A stretch of 8,970 bases of DNA from Candidatus Bathyarchaeota archaeon (lineage in GTDB: Archaea; Thermoproteota; Bathyarchaeia; TCS64), in the NCBI GenBank assembly GCA_016934355.1, contig JAFGTA010000072.1:1-8970 (forward strand), given 5' to 3'. Positions within the stretch are counted from its first letter, which is position 1; the number at the start of each line of letters is the position of its first letter. Positions 1 to 6,223 of the stretch are shown piece after piece. The notes beneath the pieces are model-generated. The model worked only from the letters and a program-made list of their open reading frames with translations, was not told where the DNA came from and searched no databases. Position numbers and translations under genes: made by a program.

Positions 1-3
1 AGA

Positions 4-783
4 ATGTGGTTTTGGATAGGAATCATCCTAGTGCTGGTAGCAGCCTTCATAATCCCGGCCTTCTACGTCGTTCCCCAGTGGGAACGGGCGGCCGTCATCA
101 GGTTCGGAAAGATAGAGCAGATCACAGAGACAGGGCTACACCTACGCGTGCCGATAGTGGACAGTATCCAACGCGTGGACATCAGGACCCAGACCATCGA
201 CCTCATGGGCCAGTCGGCCATCACCAAGGATAACATCAGTGTGGTCATCGACGCCGTCGTATTCATGAAGATAGAGGACCCTGAGAGACTAATACTTCAG
301 ATTCAGGACTACCGTATGTCTGTGAACAAGTACGCCCAGACGGCCATCAGGAACATCATCGGAACCTACGACCTGGACGTCCTGCTGGAAAAAAGGGAGG
401 ATGTCGCCCTCAAGCTCAAGGAAGAGATCGACCTCCTGGTCAAGGACTGGGGCATAGACATCACAAGGGCTGGCCTTCAGGACATCAGCCTTCCCGAGGA
501 CATGAAGCGCGCCTTCGCCGTCCAGGCCGAGGCCGAGCGTGAGTCCAGAGCCGTCATCATCAAGGCCTCCGCCGAGCTTCAGGCATCCGTGAAGCTGAAG
601 GAGGCCGCCGCGAACATGAAGGACCCCAACGCGATGCAGCTCCGTATACTGAGCACCATCGACGACATCAGCAAGGACCAGAGCAACACCATCGTGCTTG
701 CGCTGCCCCTGGAGACGCTGAGGAGCTCAGGCGTTGCGGGGGCCGCAGCCATGGCGGGGCTGTCAGACAAGATAACCAACTAG
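4..783 (+). CDS. Slipin / stomatin-like SPFH membrane protein
   Basis: This 259-residue protein looks like a complete slipin (prokaryotic stomatin, SPFH/Band-7 superfamily). Residues about 2-22 form one hydrophobic N-terminal membrane segment (WFWIGIILVLVAAF). The SPFH core follows at about 24-175, with typical signatures: ERAAVIRFGK, the GLHLRVPIVD stretch, a QTIDL strand, and NIIGTYDLDVLLEKRE. An Ala/Glu-rich helix (AVQAEAERESRAVIIKASAE, about 172-191) would form the oligomerising coiled coil. Family members make membrane-bound ring or cage oligomers and often act with an NfeD-type protease encoded next door, as PH1511 does with PH1510 in Pyrococcus. No nfeD lies downstream here, and the upstream side is outside the window. 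The length matches the family, so ATG at 4 is a plausible start, but its ribosome-binding site cannot be seen. The last 21 bp overlap the 3' end of the convergent uppP. The family is clear; the cellular role is not. Confidence 0.9.
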   Translation: MWFWIGIILVLVAAFIIPAFYVVPQWERAAVIRFGKIEQITETGLHLRVPIVDSIQRVDIRTQTIDLMGQSAITKDNISVVIDAVVFMKIEDPERLILQIQDYRMSVNKYAQTAIRNIIGTYDLDVLLEKREDVALKLKEEIDLLVKDWGIDITRAGLQDISLPEDMKRAFAVQAEAERESRAVIIKASAELQASVKLKEAAANMKDPNAMQLRILSTIDDISKDQSNTIVLALPLETLRSSGVAGAAAMAGLSDKITN

Positions 784-1554
784 GCTAGGGACGAAGGCCA
801 GCAGGGCCAACGCCCCCAAGCCTATACATATTTTCCAGAAACTCGTCCTCTCGGCCAGGCCGATAAGTGTCCCCATCGTCGAGTAGCCGACGACCAGCGC
901 AGCCACCACGGATACTAGTGCCGAGGACGTGAACTCGAACCCATTGATGGCCATTAGCCCGAGGCTCGCGGCGAAGCTGGCCGGTATGCTCATCAGGAAC
1001 GACAGTCTGAGGCTCTCTCCCCCGGAGAAGCCCCTGAATAGCAGCGTAGACGTGGTGACGCCAGACCTTGACAGACCGGGAATAATCGCTAAGCCTTGGA
1101 CGATGCCAAGAGTCACCGTCTCGCCCCAGTCCAGGCTCGATGCGTCTCTCTCACCTGAGAGGGGTCTGCCTCTCTGAACCACGCCCGTAACGATCAATGC
1201 GAGGCCTGTAAGCGCCAGCAGCGCCTCTCCGAGCCCGGCAGACACGTCGAGGGCGAGATATATTGGTAGACCCACGGCCCCGGTGAGGCCGGTTATTACA
1301 GCGAGCTTGAGGCGCAGGCCCCTGTTCTCTTCGGTGGCCCCCAACATGATATCCCACACATCGCGCCTGAGGTAGATCAACGCCGCCACCCCTGTGCCGA
1401 GGTGCAGGACTATGGCGAGCCTCAGGGTCTCGGCGGGCTCCAAACCGAGGACAGAGACGAGTACCAGCACAAGGTTTCCCTCACTGGACACGGGGAGCCA
1501 CTCGAGGAGACCCTGCAGGGCGCCTATGATCAATGATTCGGTTATCGAGGCCAC
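763..1554 (-). CDS. uppP: Undecaprenyl-diphosphatase (BacA/UppP family), archaeal type
   Basis: A 263-residue polytopic membrane protein with the two signatures of the UppP/BacA family: QGLLEWLPVSSEGN at residues 14-27 and PGLSRSGVT at 159-167. Family members dephosphorylate polyprenyl diphosphates to recycle the lipid carrier for surface glycan assembly; in archaea the carrier is probably a C50-60 dolichol or polyprenol used for N-glycosylation or S-layer sugars. E18, S24 and R163 correspond to E. coli Glu21, Ser27 and Arg174. The first acidic residue is Gln14 (E. coli Glu17) and the active-site His30 equivalent is Asn27; from memory the SSEGN form is shared by other archaeal members. The start is GTG at 1554. 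An in-frame TAA lies 25 codons upstream with no better start or clear SD in between, and a TATA-like box about 25 bp upstream suggests a leaderless message. The gene overlaps the slipin tail by 21 bp and diverges from the ATP-grasp gene. Confidence 0.88.
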   Translation of the reverse strand: MASITESLIIGALQGLLEWLPVSSEGNLVLVLVSVLGLEPAETLRLAIVLHLGTGVAALIYLRRDVWDIMLGATEENRGLRLKLAVITGLTGAVGLPIYLALDVSAGLGEALLALTGLALIVTGVVQRGRPLSGERDASSLDWGETVTLGIVQGLAIIPGLSRSGVTTSTLLFRGFSGGESLRLSFLMSIPASFAASLGLMAINGFEFTSSALVSVVAALVVGYSTMGTLIGLAERTSFWKICIGLGALALLAFVPSLVGYLV

Positions 1555-1572
1555 AGGATACCCAGTTCTCTT

Positions 1573-1584
1573 GAGAATAAAACA
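1573..1584 (-). promoter_or_regulatory. Candidate TATA box for uppP
   Basis: On the minus strand this reads TGTTTTATTCTC, an AT-rich element centred about 25 bp upstream of the GTG start. That spacing would put the transcription start at or next to the start codon, consistent with a leaderless mRNA. No purine-rich BRE element is obvious. Inferred from composition and spacing only. Confidence 0.4.
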
Positions 1585-1637
1585 GCATCTCTGCCTCTTC
1601 GTCTGGCGTCGGTGAGTTGGCTCCCCCGTTTAGCTAA

Positions 1638-1648
1638 GCTTATTATGT
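1638..1648 (+). promoter_or_regulatory. Candidate TATA box for the ATP-grasp ligase gene
   Basis: The element GCTTATTATGT is the only AT-rich stretch upstream of the TTG start at 1677 and is centred about 34 bp from it. A start site about 25 bp downstream would give a leader of under 10 nt, in keeping with the absence of a clear SD. It lies in the 122-bp region (1555-1676) between the divergent uppP and ligase genes, where I see nothing else convincing. Confidence 0.4.
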
Positions 1649-1676
1649 TCTAGCTGTTGAGATTAGAAGACCCTGA

Positions 1677-2555
1677 TTGAAGATACTGGTTCTATACGGC
1701 TCAAAGCCCAGCTCGAACAGCCAGGAGCTCATAGACACGGCGGTTAGGCTAGGGCACATAGTCATCGACGCCCCGACGGAGGACGTGTCATCTTGGGTCA
1801 GCCAGGACGGCTCAGGCTTCTGGGTGGGGAGGGAGGAGGTCACGGACGCGGACATCTGTTTCCTGCGCAGCTACGGCCCCGGCTCATGCGAGCAGATAAC
1901 GCGCCGCATAAGCCTGCTAGAGCACATGGAGATGGCCGGCATCAGGGTGATAAACAGAAGCTACCCGTTCAGGCGAGCAAGGGATAAGTACGCCACCCAG
2001 TACACGCTGCAGGCGAACGGCGTCCCCGTGCCCACTACGTATACGACTGAGAGCCTCGCCCGAGCCTACGAGAAGACCACCGAGATGGGTGATGTCGTCT
2101 ACAAGCCTATCCTCGGCAGCATGGGCAGGGGCAGCATGAGGTTCCAGGACACTGACCTCGCGTACAACGCGTACCGCACACTTGACAGGCTCCACCACCC
2201 GCTGATAATCCAGAAGTTCATCAAGAACCCGGGACGGGACATCAGGGTCTTCGTCATAGGAGGCGAGGTTGCGGGCGCCGTCTACAAGTACCTTCCCGCG
2301 TACTCTTGGAAGAGCAACGTGGCCCAGGGAGGCAGGATGGTCGAGGAGCATATGAGCGACGAGGTGCTGGAGCTTGGGCTCAGGGCAGCCGAGGTGGCCG
2401 AATTGGACTACTGCGGCGTCGACATCATGGAGGGACCAGATGGTCCCGTGGTGTTGGAGGTAAACGCGTCCCCCGGGTGGCAGGGAATAAAAAGCGCCAC
2501 AGGGAAGGACTACGCCAAGCTCATTGTGGAGTACGGGGTCGAGCAGGTTGAGTGA
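1677..2555 (+). CDS. RimK/MptN-type ATP-grasp amino-acid (glutamate-like) ligase
   Basis: A 292-residue ATP-grasp ligase of the RimK group, which contains ribosomal S6 glutamate ligase RimK, the tetrahydromethanopterin and F420 glutamate ligases MptN and CofF, and the LysW-dependent LysX/ArgX. These enzymes use ATP to form an acyl-phosphate and then an amide with an amino acid. An N-terminal alpha/beta domain (KILVLYG) leads to the INRSYPFRRARDKYATQYTL helix. Next come the ATP-grasp segment VVYKPILGSMGRG with Lys143, the strand GRDIRVFVIGGEV, and the metal-binding residues Asp249 (CGVDIMEG) and Glu261/Asn263 (LEVNASPGWQG). The C-terminal NASPGWQGIKSATG motif looks most like the RimK/MptN/CofF branch. 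No LysW carrier gene is nearby, which argues weakly against LysX, so the substrate stays open. Start is TTG at 1677, chosen because translation from there gives the expected first strand. The 3' end overlaps the next gene, implying co-transcription. Confidence 0.82.
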   Translation: MKILVLYGSKPSSNSQELIDTAVRLGHIVIDAPTEDVSSWVSQDGSGFWVGREEVTDADICFLRSYGPGSCEQITRRISLLEHMEMAGIRVINRSYPFRRARDKYATQYTLQANGVPVPTTYTTESLARAYEKTTEMGDVVYKPILGSMGRGSMRFQDTDLAYNAYRTLDRLHHPLIIQKFIKNPGRDIRVFVIGGEVAGAVYKYLPAYSWKSNVAQGGRMVEEHMSDEVLELGLRAAEVAELDYCGVDIMEGPDGPVVLEVNASPGWQGIKSATGKDYAKLIVEYGVEQVE

Positions 2556-2946
2556 CAGCCTATCCAGGATACCCCTCAAGATCGCCGTCGTCGGTAAAGG
2601 CGAGGCCAGGGGGTACCTGAATAGGCTGACGGCGCCTCTCACCGTCGAGGAGGTGGCCAAGAGGCTGCCCCTTAACACGAGGACTGCGCCGGCTATGGGG
2701 TTCGTATCGATACTGATTGGGATGCAGCGCGGCGCCGAGAAGCCAGTGAACGAGGTCAAGGCTGGAACCATCGCCTACTGGCCGCGAGGAGACGCCTTGA
2801 CGATATACACGAAGGACATGAAGCCCTACGGCCCCGTGAACAAGATCGGGGTGATAGAGACCGGGCTGGAACTGTTCAGTGGGCTGAGAAGCGGCACCAG
2901 AGTAATAATAGAGGCTTCTAGTCTCCCCTCAGGGCGTAGACCTTGA
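2548..2946 (+). CDS. Cyclophilin-like fold protein (PF04126/TM1367-like)
   Basis: The protein is about 132 residues and resembles the small archaeal/bacterial cyclophilin-like family (PF04126, formerly DUF369; TM1367). Support comes from AYWPRGDALTIY at about residues 76-87, the following GPVNKIGVIETGLELF segment and the closing strand SGTRVIIEAS. The family has a cyclophilin-type beta-barrel, but peptidyl-prolyl isomerase activity is not established and no biochemical role is known to me. I chose TTG at 2548, with GGGG/CAGG-rich sequence just upstream. A TTG at 2524 would add eight residues and overlap the upstream gene more. With the chosen start the gene overlaps the ligase stop codon by 8 nt, so translation is probably coupled. 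The last 29 bp run into the 3' end of the convergent eS25 gene. There is no signal peptide, so it is likely cytosolic. Confidence 0.75.
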   Translation: MSDSLSRIPLKIAVVGKGEARGYLNRLTAPLTVEEVAKRLPLNTRTAPAMGFVSILIGMQRGAEKPVNEVKAGTIAYWPRGDALTIYTKDMKPYGPVNKIGVIETGLELFSGLRSGTRVIIEASSLPSGRRP

Positions 2947-3223
2947 GGTTGTGGCTGCGGGCAGCCAGATGAAGGGTGCCGTTGTCCTCCAGGTCGCAAA
3001 GCATCCTCTTGGCGACGCTCACCTTGAGGTTGAACCTCCCTGCGACGGCGGTCGGAGTTATAGCCTTCATACCCTTCAATGCGCCCATGACCTCGTCGCT
3101 CGTGGCATCGGGTATCTCGATAGCGCCAATGATCTTATCCCTCTTCTCCTTGGCCTTCTTGTCACCCTTGTCCTTGGTGTCCTGCTGCTTCTCCATCTTC
3201 TTCAAGCTTTTCTTGCCAGGCAT
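2918..3223 (-). CDS. rps25e: Small-subunit ribosomal protein eS25
   Basis: A 101-residue protein with the two-part structure of eS25. The first 30 or so residues are a lysine-rich tail (PGKKSLKKMEKQ...). A winged-helix domain follows, ending in ITPTAVAGRFNLKVSVAKRM, LEDNGTLHLAARSHNLKVYA and a short acidic tail. eS25 sits on the head of the small subunit and is shared by eukaryotes and TACK/Asgard archaea, so it is a useful lineage marker. The ATG at 3223 is preceded by GGTGA with 7-nt spacing, a good match to the 16S rRNA tail. The gene starts 48 bp downstream of the psmA stop and could be transcribed with it or from its own TATA-like element overlapping the psmA end. It converges on the cyclophilin-like gene with 29 bp overlap. 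Confidence 0.93.
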   Translation of the reverse strand: MPGKKSLKKMEKQQDTKDKGDKKAKEKRDKIIGAIEIPDATSDEVMGALKGMKAITPTAVAGRFNLKVSVAKRMLCDLEDNGTLHLAARSHNLKVYALRGD

Positions 3224-3230
3224 AACGGTT

Positions 3231-3235
3231 TCACC
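3231..3235 (-). promoter_or_regulatory. Shine-Dalgarno site of eS25
   Basis: The minus strand reads GGTGA ending 7 nt before the ATG at 3223. It is complementary to the CACC part of the 16S rRNA anti-SD and supports both the start choice and a leadered message for this gene. Confidence 0.6.
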
Positions 3236-3256
3236 GATGAAGAGACAGAGTGTTAC

Positions 3257-3264
3257 TGATAAAC
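3257..3264 (-). promoter_or_regulatory. Candidate internal TATA box for eS25
   Basis: The minus strand reads GTTTATCA just downstream of the psmA stop, centred about 37 bp upstream of the eS25 start. A start site 25 bp downstream would leave a leader of about 12 nt that still contains the GGTGA ribosome-binding site. It would allow eS25 to be expressed apart from psmA. Weak evidence based on composition and position. Confidence 0.3.
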
Positions 3265-3271
3265 CCTGCGC

Positions 3272-3973
3272 CTAAAAGTACTTCTTAAGCTCCTCGGCGT
3301 CCAGGCTCCTGAATTTACGGTCCTTCATGGAGATGACGGCCACGTTGACGTCGTTGACTGTAAGCTGCTCCTCCGCCGCCTCCTTAAGGGAGTCCACGGT
3401 CAGGGCGACGGCCTCGTCCAGGCTTAGCCCCTCCCTGTACTGCTCTCCGAGAACCTTCATGGCCTTTTCGCTGTTGCGGCCTATGGCGTGCGCCTTATAG
3501 CCGCGGTAGCTGCCGCTTGGGTCAGTGGAGATGAGGCTAACCCTGTACTCGTCCACGCCGCCGAAGAGGAGGCTGACTCCGAAGGGTCTGACGCCCGCGT
3601 TCTGTGTGTATCTCTGAAGCAGGTCACCGATGGCGCTCGTGAGGCTCTCGATGTCCACGGCCTCGTCGTAGGTCATCACGTTGCTCTGGGCGAAGTACCG
3701 GGCCTGGCGGATGAGCACACGTGCGTCTGGGCTGAGTCCCGCGATGGCTACGCCGACGTGGTCGTCGATCTTGTATATCTTCTTGCTGTTCATGGGGGCT
3801 GCGAGCCTGCTCTGCTTGGGCTCGATGGCGGCTAGTACGACACCCTCGGGGCTCCTTACGCCCACTATGGGGCTGCCCCGTTTGACGAGTTCGAGCGCGT
3901 ATTCGACTTGGTAGATGCGGCCCTCGGGCGAAAAGATGGTGATTGCTCCGTCGTACTCTCTTCCACGTGACAA
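3272..3973 (-). CDS. psmA: 20S proteasome alpha subunit
   Basis: This 233-residue protein carries the full archaeal alpha-subunit signature. The gate-region N-terminus is REYDGAITIFSP, followed by EGRIYQVEYALE (helix H0), the strand block GSPIVGVRSPEGVVLAA, KKIYKIDDHVGVAIAGLSPDARVL, and VRPFGVSLLFGG. The helix with Lys in KKIYKIDD matches the pocket lysine that binds HbYX tails of regulatory ATPases such as PAN or Cdc48. Seven subunits form each outer ring of the 20S core and gate substrate entry; there is no catalytic threonine. The beta subunit genes are not in this window. The start is TTG at 3973, which gives the normal family length. The usual YDR triplet near the N-terminus is YDG here, while Tyr7, Asp8, Pro16 and Tyr25, the residues thought to hold the open gate, are intact. 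eS25 follows after 48 bp. Confidence 0.96.
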   Translation of the reverse strand: MSRGREYDGAITIFSPEGRIYQVEYALELVKRGSPIVGVRSPEGVVLAAIEPKQSRLAAPMNSKKIYKIDDHVGVAIAGLSPDARVLIRQARYFAQSNVMTYDEAVDIESLTSAIGDLLQRYTQNAGVRPFGVSLLFGGVDEYRVSLISTDPSGSYRGYKAHAIGRNSEKAMKVLGEQYREGLSLDEAVALTVDSLKEAAEEQLTVNDVNVAVISMKDRKFRSLDAEELKKYF

Positions 3974-4012
3974 ACTGATCAGCCCTGTGTTACCTATTGG
4001 AATGAAACCCGC

Positions 4013-4020
4013 TATTTAAA
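4013..4020 (-). promoter_or_regulatory. TATA box for psmA
   Basis: The minus strand reads TTTAAATA within GGATTTAAATAGCGGG, a near-consensus archaeal TATA element centred about 43 bp upstream of the TTG start of psmA. This would give a leader of roughly 15-20 nt. A GCTGATCAG sequence just before the start codon offers only a weak SD match. Confidence 0.6.
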
Positions 4021-4053
4021 TCCAAGGCTTCTCTGCGTAGCATGATCTTCAAT

Positions 4054-4092
4054 TGGGCATGATGTTTTTTTACCCATAGCATAGATGGGCAT
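4054..4092. repeat. TGGGCAT direct repeat with a nearby inverted copy in the psmA/opine dehydrogenase promoter region
   Basis: TGGGCAT occurs at 4054-4060 and again at 4086-4092. An inverted CCCAT lies between them at 4073-4077, forming a small dyad with ATGGG at 4085-4089 (7-bp spacer). A run of seven T sits at 4065-4071. The cluster lies between the two divergent TATA boxes, where a regulator could act on either gene. The arms are short, so chance is a real alternative. Confidence 0.35.
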
Positions 4093-4107
4093 AGGAGGGG
4101 TCATAAG

Positions 4108-4121
4108 AATATTTTATTATA
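4108..4121 (+). promoter_or_regulatory. TATA box for the opine dehydrogenase gene
   Basis: AATATTTTATTATA is the most AT-rich stretch of the 180-bp divergent intergenic region. It is centred about 39 bp upstream of the ATG at 4154. A start about 25 bp downstream would give a leader of about 12 nt that retains the AGGAAG ribosome-binding site. Confidence 0.55.
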
Positions 4122-4142
4122 GATTCCCGGTAAATCGTGTAT

Positions 4143-4148
4143 AGGAAG
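4143..4148 (+). promoter_or_regulatory. Shine-Dalgarno site of the opine dehydrogenase gene
   Basis: AGGAAG ends 5 nt before the ATG at 4154. It is a partial match to AGGAGG and supports this ATG as the start. Confidence 0.45.
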
Positions 4149-4153
4149 CTTAA

Positions 4154-5260
4154 ATGGTGAAACGAGCGGCGATTTTAGGCTGTGGTAGCGGAGGCATGAC
4201 CATGGCAGTTGATCTTGGTCTCAAGGGCTTCAAGGTGAACCTCTTCGACTTCCCCGAGTTCAACGCGAACCTCAAGATGATTGAAGAGAAGGGGTACATC
4301 GAAGCGTACGGCAACCTAGAGGGAAAGGCGGAGCCAGATGTGTTGACGACCGACATGGCTGAGGCCGTGGAGAGCGCCGACGCCATATTCTTGACCATCA
4401 GGGCGTACGGGGCCGAGAGGTTCATACTCGAGGCTGCAAAGCACATGGAGCCTGGACAGGTGATAATGAACTGGTCTTCCTACCTGGCTGCCCTCAGGAC
4501 ATACAAGGACTTCACCTCACTCGCGCCTAAGAACACCGTCCTCGGGGAAGGCGCCATCCTGCCATACTTTATTAAACCAACGGCGCCGGGGGTGCTGAAC
4601 GTTTTCGGGGTAAAGGCCCACCTCTGGGCCGCGGCGATGCCTGGAAACAAGACGCCTCTGCTGATGAAGGCAGTCAAGGAGTTCTTCCCCACCTGCGAGG
4701 CGGCTGTAAACGTGCTCTACACGAGCCTGACGAACCCGAACCTACAGGTACACGTGGCGCCGGCTCTGCTCAACACCGGGCTATGGGAGAAGACCGGCGG
4801 TGACCTCGAGTTCTACGGTACGCTGATGACGCCGAAGGTGGCCCACGTGATGGACCTCATCGACAAGGAGAGGATCGCAGTCGGTAAGGCACTGGGGCTG
4901 GAGCTTCTCCCAAAACCAGAGGTTCTCAAGATGGAGTACGGCCAGTACGGCGTCAAGGGCGAGACCATGTACGAGGTCTACAGCACCTTCGCGAGCCACC
5001 GCAGCTGGAGACCCGGCCTCAGCCTGGACGACTTCGCCGCCAAGACCGCGTTCGGGGAGGACCTTCTCTACGGCTATGTCTTCATCTCGGGCCTCGGGGA
5101 CACGTTCGGCATACCGACGCCGGCCATCGACACAATGGTCGACCTAGCCGAGATCGTGCTACAGAGAGACTTCTGGAACGAGGGAGTCTCCGCCGAGAAC
5201 CTCGGCCTAGGCGCCATGACCGCGAAACAAATCGTGGACTACGTCACGACCGGGAAATAA
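4154..5260 (+). CDS. NAD(P)-dependent opine (octopine/nopaline-type) dehydrogenase
   Basis: A 368-residue protein with the two-domain layout of octopine/nopaline dehydrogenases, which reductively condense an amino acid with a 2-oxo acid, or run the reverse oxidation. The N-terminal Rossmann fold shows LGCGSGGMTMA (G9, G11, G14), with Asp32 at the end of strand 2, suggesting NAD preference. The C-terminal Octopine_DH domain contains NPNLQVHVAPALLNTG, in which His200 matches the catalytic histidine of the family, and GEDLLYG with Glu302-Asp303 matching the catalytic acidic position. Many opine dehydrogenases have an Arg four residues before that Glu; here the place is Thr298, with Lys297 next to it, so substrate carboxylate binding may differ. 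The substrates cannot be deduced. ATG at 4154 has an AGGAAG site. It lies 83 bp upstream of two DUF4438 genes on the same strand, which suggests a shared pathway. Confidence 0.85.
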   Translation: MVKRAAILGCGSGGMTMAVDLGLKGFKVNLFDFPEFNANLKMIEEKGYIEAYGNLEGKAEPDVLTTDMAEAVESADAIFLTIRAYGAERFILEAAKHMEPGQVIMNWSSYLAALRTYKDFTSLAPKNTVLGEGAILPYFIKPTAPGVLNVFGVKAHLWAAAMPGNKTPLLMKAVKEFFPTCEAAVNVLYTSLTNPNLQVHVAPALLNTGLWEKTGGDLEFYGTLMTPKVAHVMDLIDKERIAVGKALGLELLPKPEVLKMEYGQYGVKGETMYEVYSTFASHRSWRPGLSLDDFAAKTAFGEDLLYGYVFISGLGDTFGIPTPAIDTMVDLAEIVLQRDFWNEGVSAENLGLGAMTAKQIVDYVTTGK

Positions 5261-5308
5261 CTTCCACTGTTCCTTTCCTCGGACGCCTCTTCCGGTTCTG
5301 GATACTGT

Positions 5309-5316
5309 CAAATAAC
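5309..5316 (+). promoter_or_regulatory. Possible TATA box before the DUF4438 pair
   Basis: CAAATAAC is the only AT-rich octamer in the 83-bp gap after the opine dehydrogenase stop and is centred about 31 bp before the ATG at 5344. It could give the DUF4438 pair its own near-leaderless transcript; read-through from the dehydrogenase promoter is equally possible. The match to consensus is poor. Confidence 0.25.
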
Positions 5317-5343
5317 AAGTGGGCTCAATACTCTGGGATACTC

Positions 5344-6222
5344 ATGGTAAAGACCAACAGGGACAGGCTCCTGGAGATCGCCGTCATGGGCGAGGTAGTC
5401 CACTCGGTGGTTGAATCCAGCTACATGACCAACTGGGACAGCACCCCAACGGTGGGGCTAGGCCGAGGAGGCATAGTATACAACGTGAAGCCCGGCGACC
5501 CGTGCTTCGGGTGGGCGTGGGGCGAGAAGGTGGAGCCCGGCGTCTCCGCTGACGGCGCCGGGGAACCCCGAGAGAAGGGCAGCTTCCGTAACTTCAGCTG
5601 CATCGGCAACGAGGCTAAGGTAGTCAAGGGCGAGGCCAAGGGCGAGAAGGGTGTCGTCGTCGGCAAGGTAGGGTACATGCCAGAGGGAGGCCACCACCTT
5701 GTGCTCCACTTCGACCAGAAGACCTTGGAGAAGCTCTCCATAGGAGACAAGGTGCAGGTCAAGTCATGCGGCGTCGGCCTGGAGTTCACAGAGCACCCGG
5801 GAGTCCGGGCGGTGGGAATCAGCCCCCGGCTCCTCGGGACGATGGGCTTGGGAGAGAACAAGGGAAGGCTCACGGTGCCGGTCACCAAGGTTATTCCACC
5901 GGAGTACGTGGGTCAGGGTAGCGGCGGCGCCCCCGCCGAGTCCAACAACTGGGACGTAATGACCCAGAGCCCGGACGCCGTCGAGGCGCTGAAGGACCTA
6001 CGGCTCGGCGACATCGTGTGCCTCCGGGACATATTGACGGCGTGGGGCAGAGGCTACTTCGAGGGCGCCTGCACGGTGGGCGTCGTAAGCTGCGGAGCCA
6101 GCAACCGGATGGGTCAGGGCATCGGCGTCACCACCATAATGACTTGCGAGGGAGGCGAGATCGAGCCCATGGTGAACCCCAAGGCGAACATCGCCAACTA
6201 CCTGAAGCTGGGAGGCGTCTAG
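5344..6222 (+). CDS. DUF4438 protein, divergent paralogue (copy 1)
   Basis: A 292-residue protein recognised as DUF4438 (PF14505, TM1086-like), a family of known structure but unknown function. Shared family features, in order, are NRDRLLEIAVMGEV at the N-terminus, GRGGIVYNVKPGDPCFGWAWG (about 40-60), VEPGV, CIGNEAKVVKGEAKG, LEKLSIGDKVQVK, SPRLLGTMGLG, LRLGDIVCLRD and the closing PKANIANYL. Compared with the gene directly downstream, three histidines are replaced: Lys62 (DHVEPGV is EKVEPGV), Cys250 (VHGAS is SCGAS) and Gln258 (GHGPGV is GQGIGV). If these histidines bind a metal or substrate, this copy may be non-catalytic or altered in specificity; that is inference. No signal peptide or membrane segment is visible. 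The ATG has no strong SD. The stop codon is one base from the next start, so the two copies are surely translated from one message. Confidence 0.85.
   Translation: MVKTNRDRLLEIAVMGEVVHSVVESSYMTNWDSTPTVGLGRGGIVYNVKPGDPCFGWAWGEKVEPGVSADGAGEPREKGSFRNFSCIGNEAKVVKGEAKGEKGVVVGKVGYMPEGGHHLVLHFDQKTLEKLSIGDKVQVKSCGVGLEFTEHPGVRAVGISPRLLGTMGLGENKGRLTVPVTKVIPPEYVGQGSGGAPAESNNWDVMTQSPDAVEALKDLRLGDIVCLRDILTAWGRGYFEGACTVGVVSCGASNRMGQGIGVTTIMTCEGGEIEPMVNPKANIANYLKLGGV
5726..5763 (+). repeat. 38-nt tract identical to 6591-6628 in the second DUF4438 gene
   Basis: The segment encoding LEKLSIGDKVQVK is identical over 38 nt to the corresponding part of the neighbouring gene, 865 bp downstream. Extending upstream to 5705 gives 56 matches in 59. 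The two genes differ far more elsewhere, including at synonymous sites, so the tract may reflect recent gene conversion. Confidence 0.8.
6211..6215 (+). promoter_or_regulatory. Shine-Dalgarno site of the second DUF4438 gene
   Basis: GGAGG lies inside the last codons of the first DUF4438 gene, 8 nt before the ATG at 6224. It decides the start and indicates coupled translation of the two genes. Confidence 0.7.
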
Positions 6223-6223
6223 G

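Noticed and set aside
1917..2771. 284-codon minus-strand open frame opposite the ATP-grasp ligase
   Set aside because: The plus strand encodes a clear ATP-grasp enzyme over the same region. The antisense translation has no recognisable motifs, and long antisense frames are common in GC-rich coding DNA.
2951..3275. Two plus-strand open frames of about 100 codons opposite eS25, one with a hydrophobic stretch
   Set aside because: They are antisense shadows of eS25. The leucine-rich stretch comes from the lysine/glutamate-rich eS25 N-terminus read backwards.
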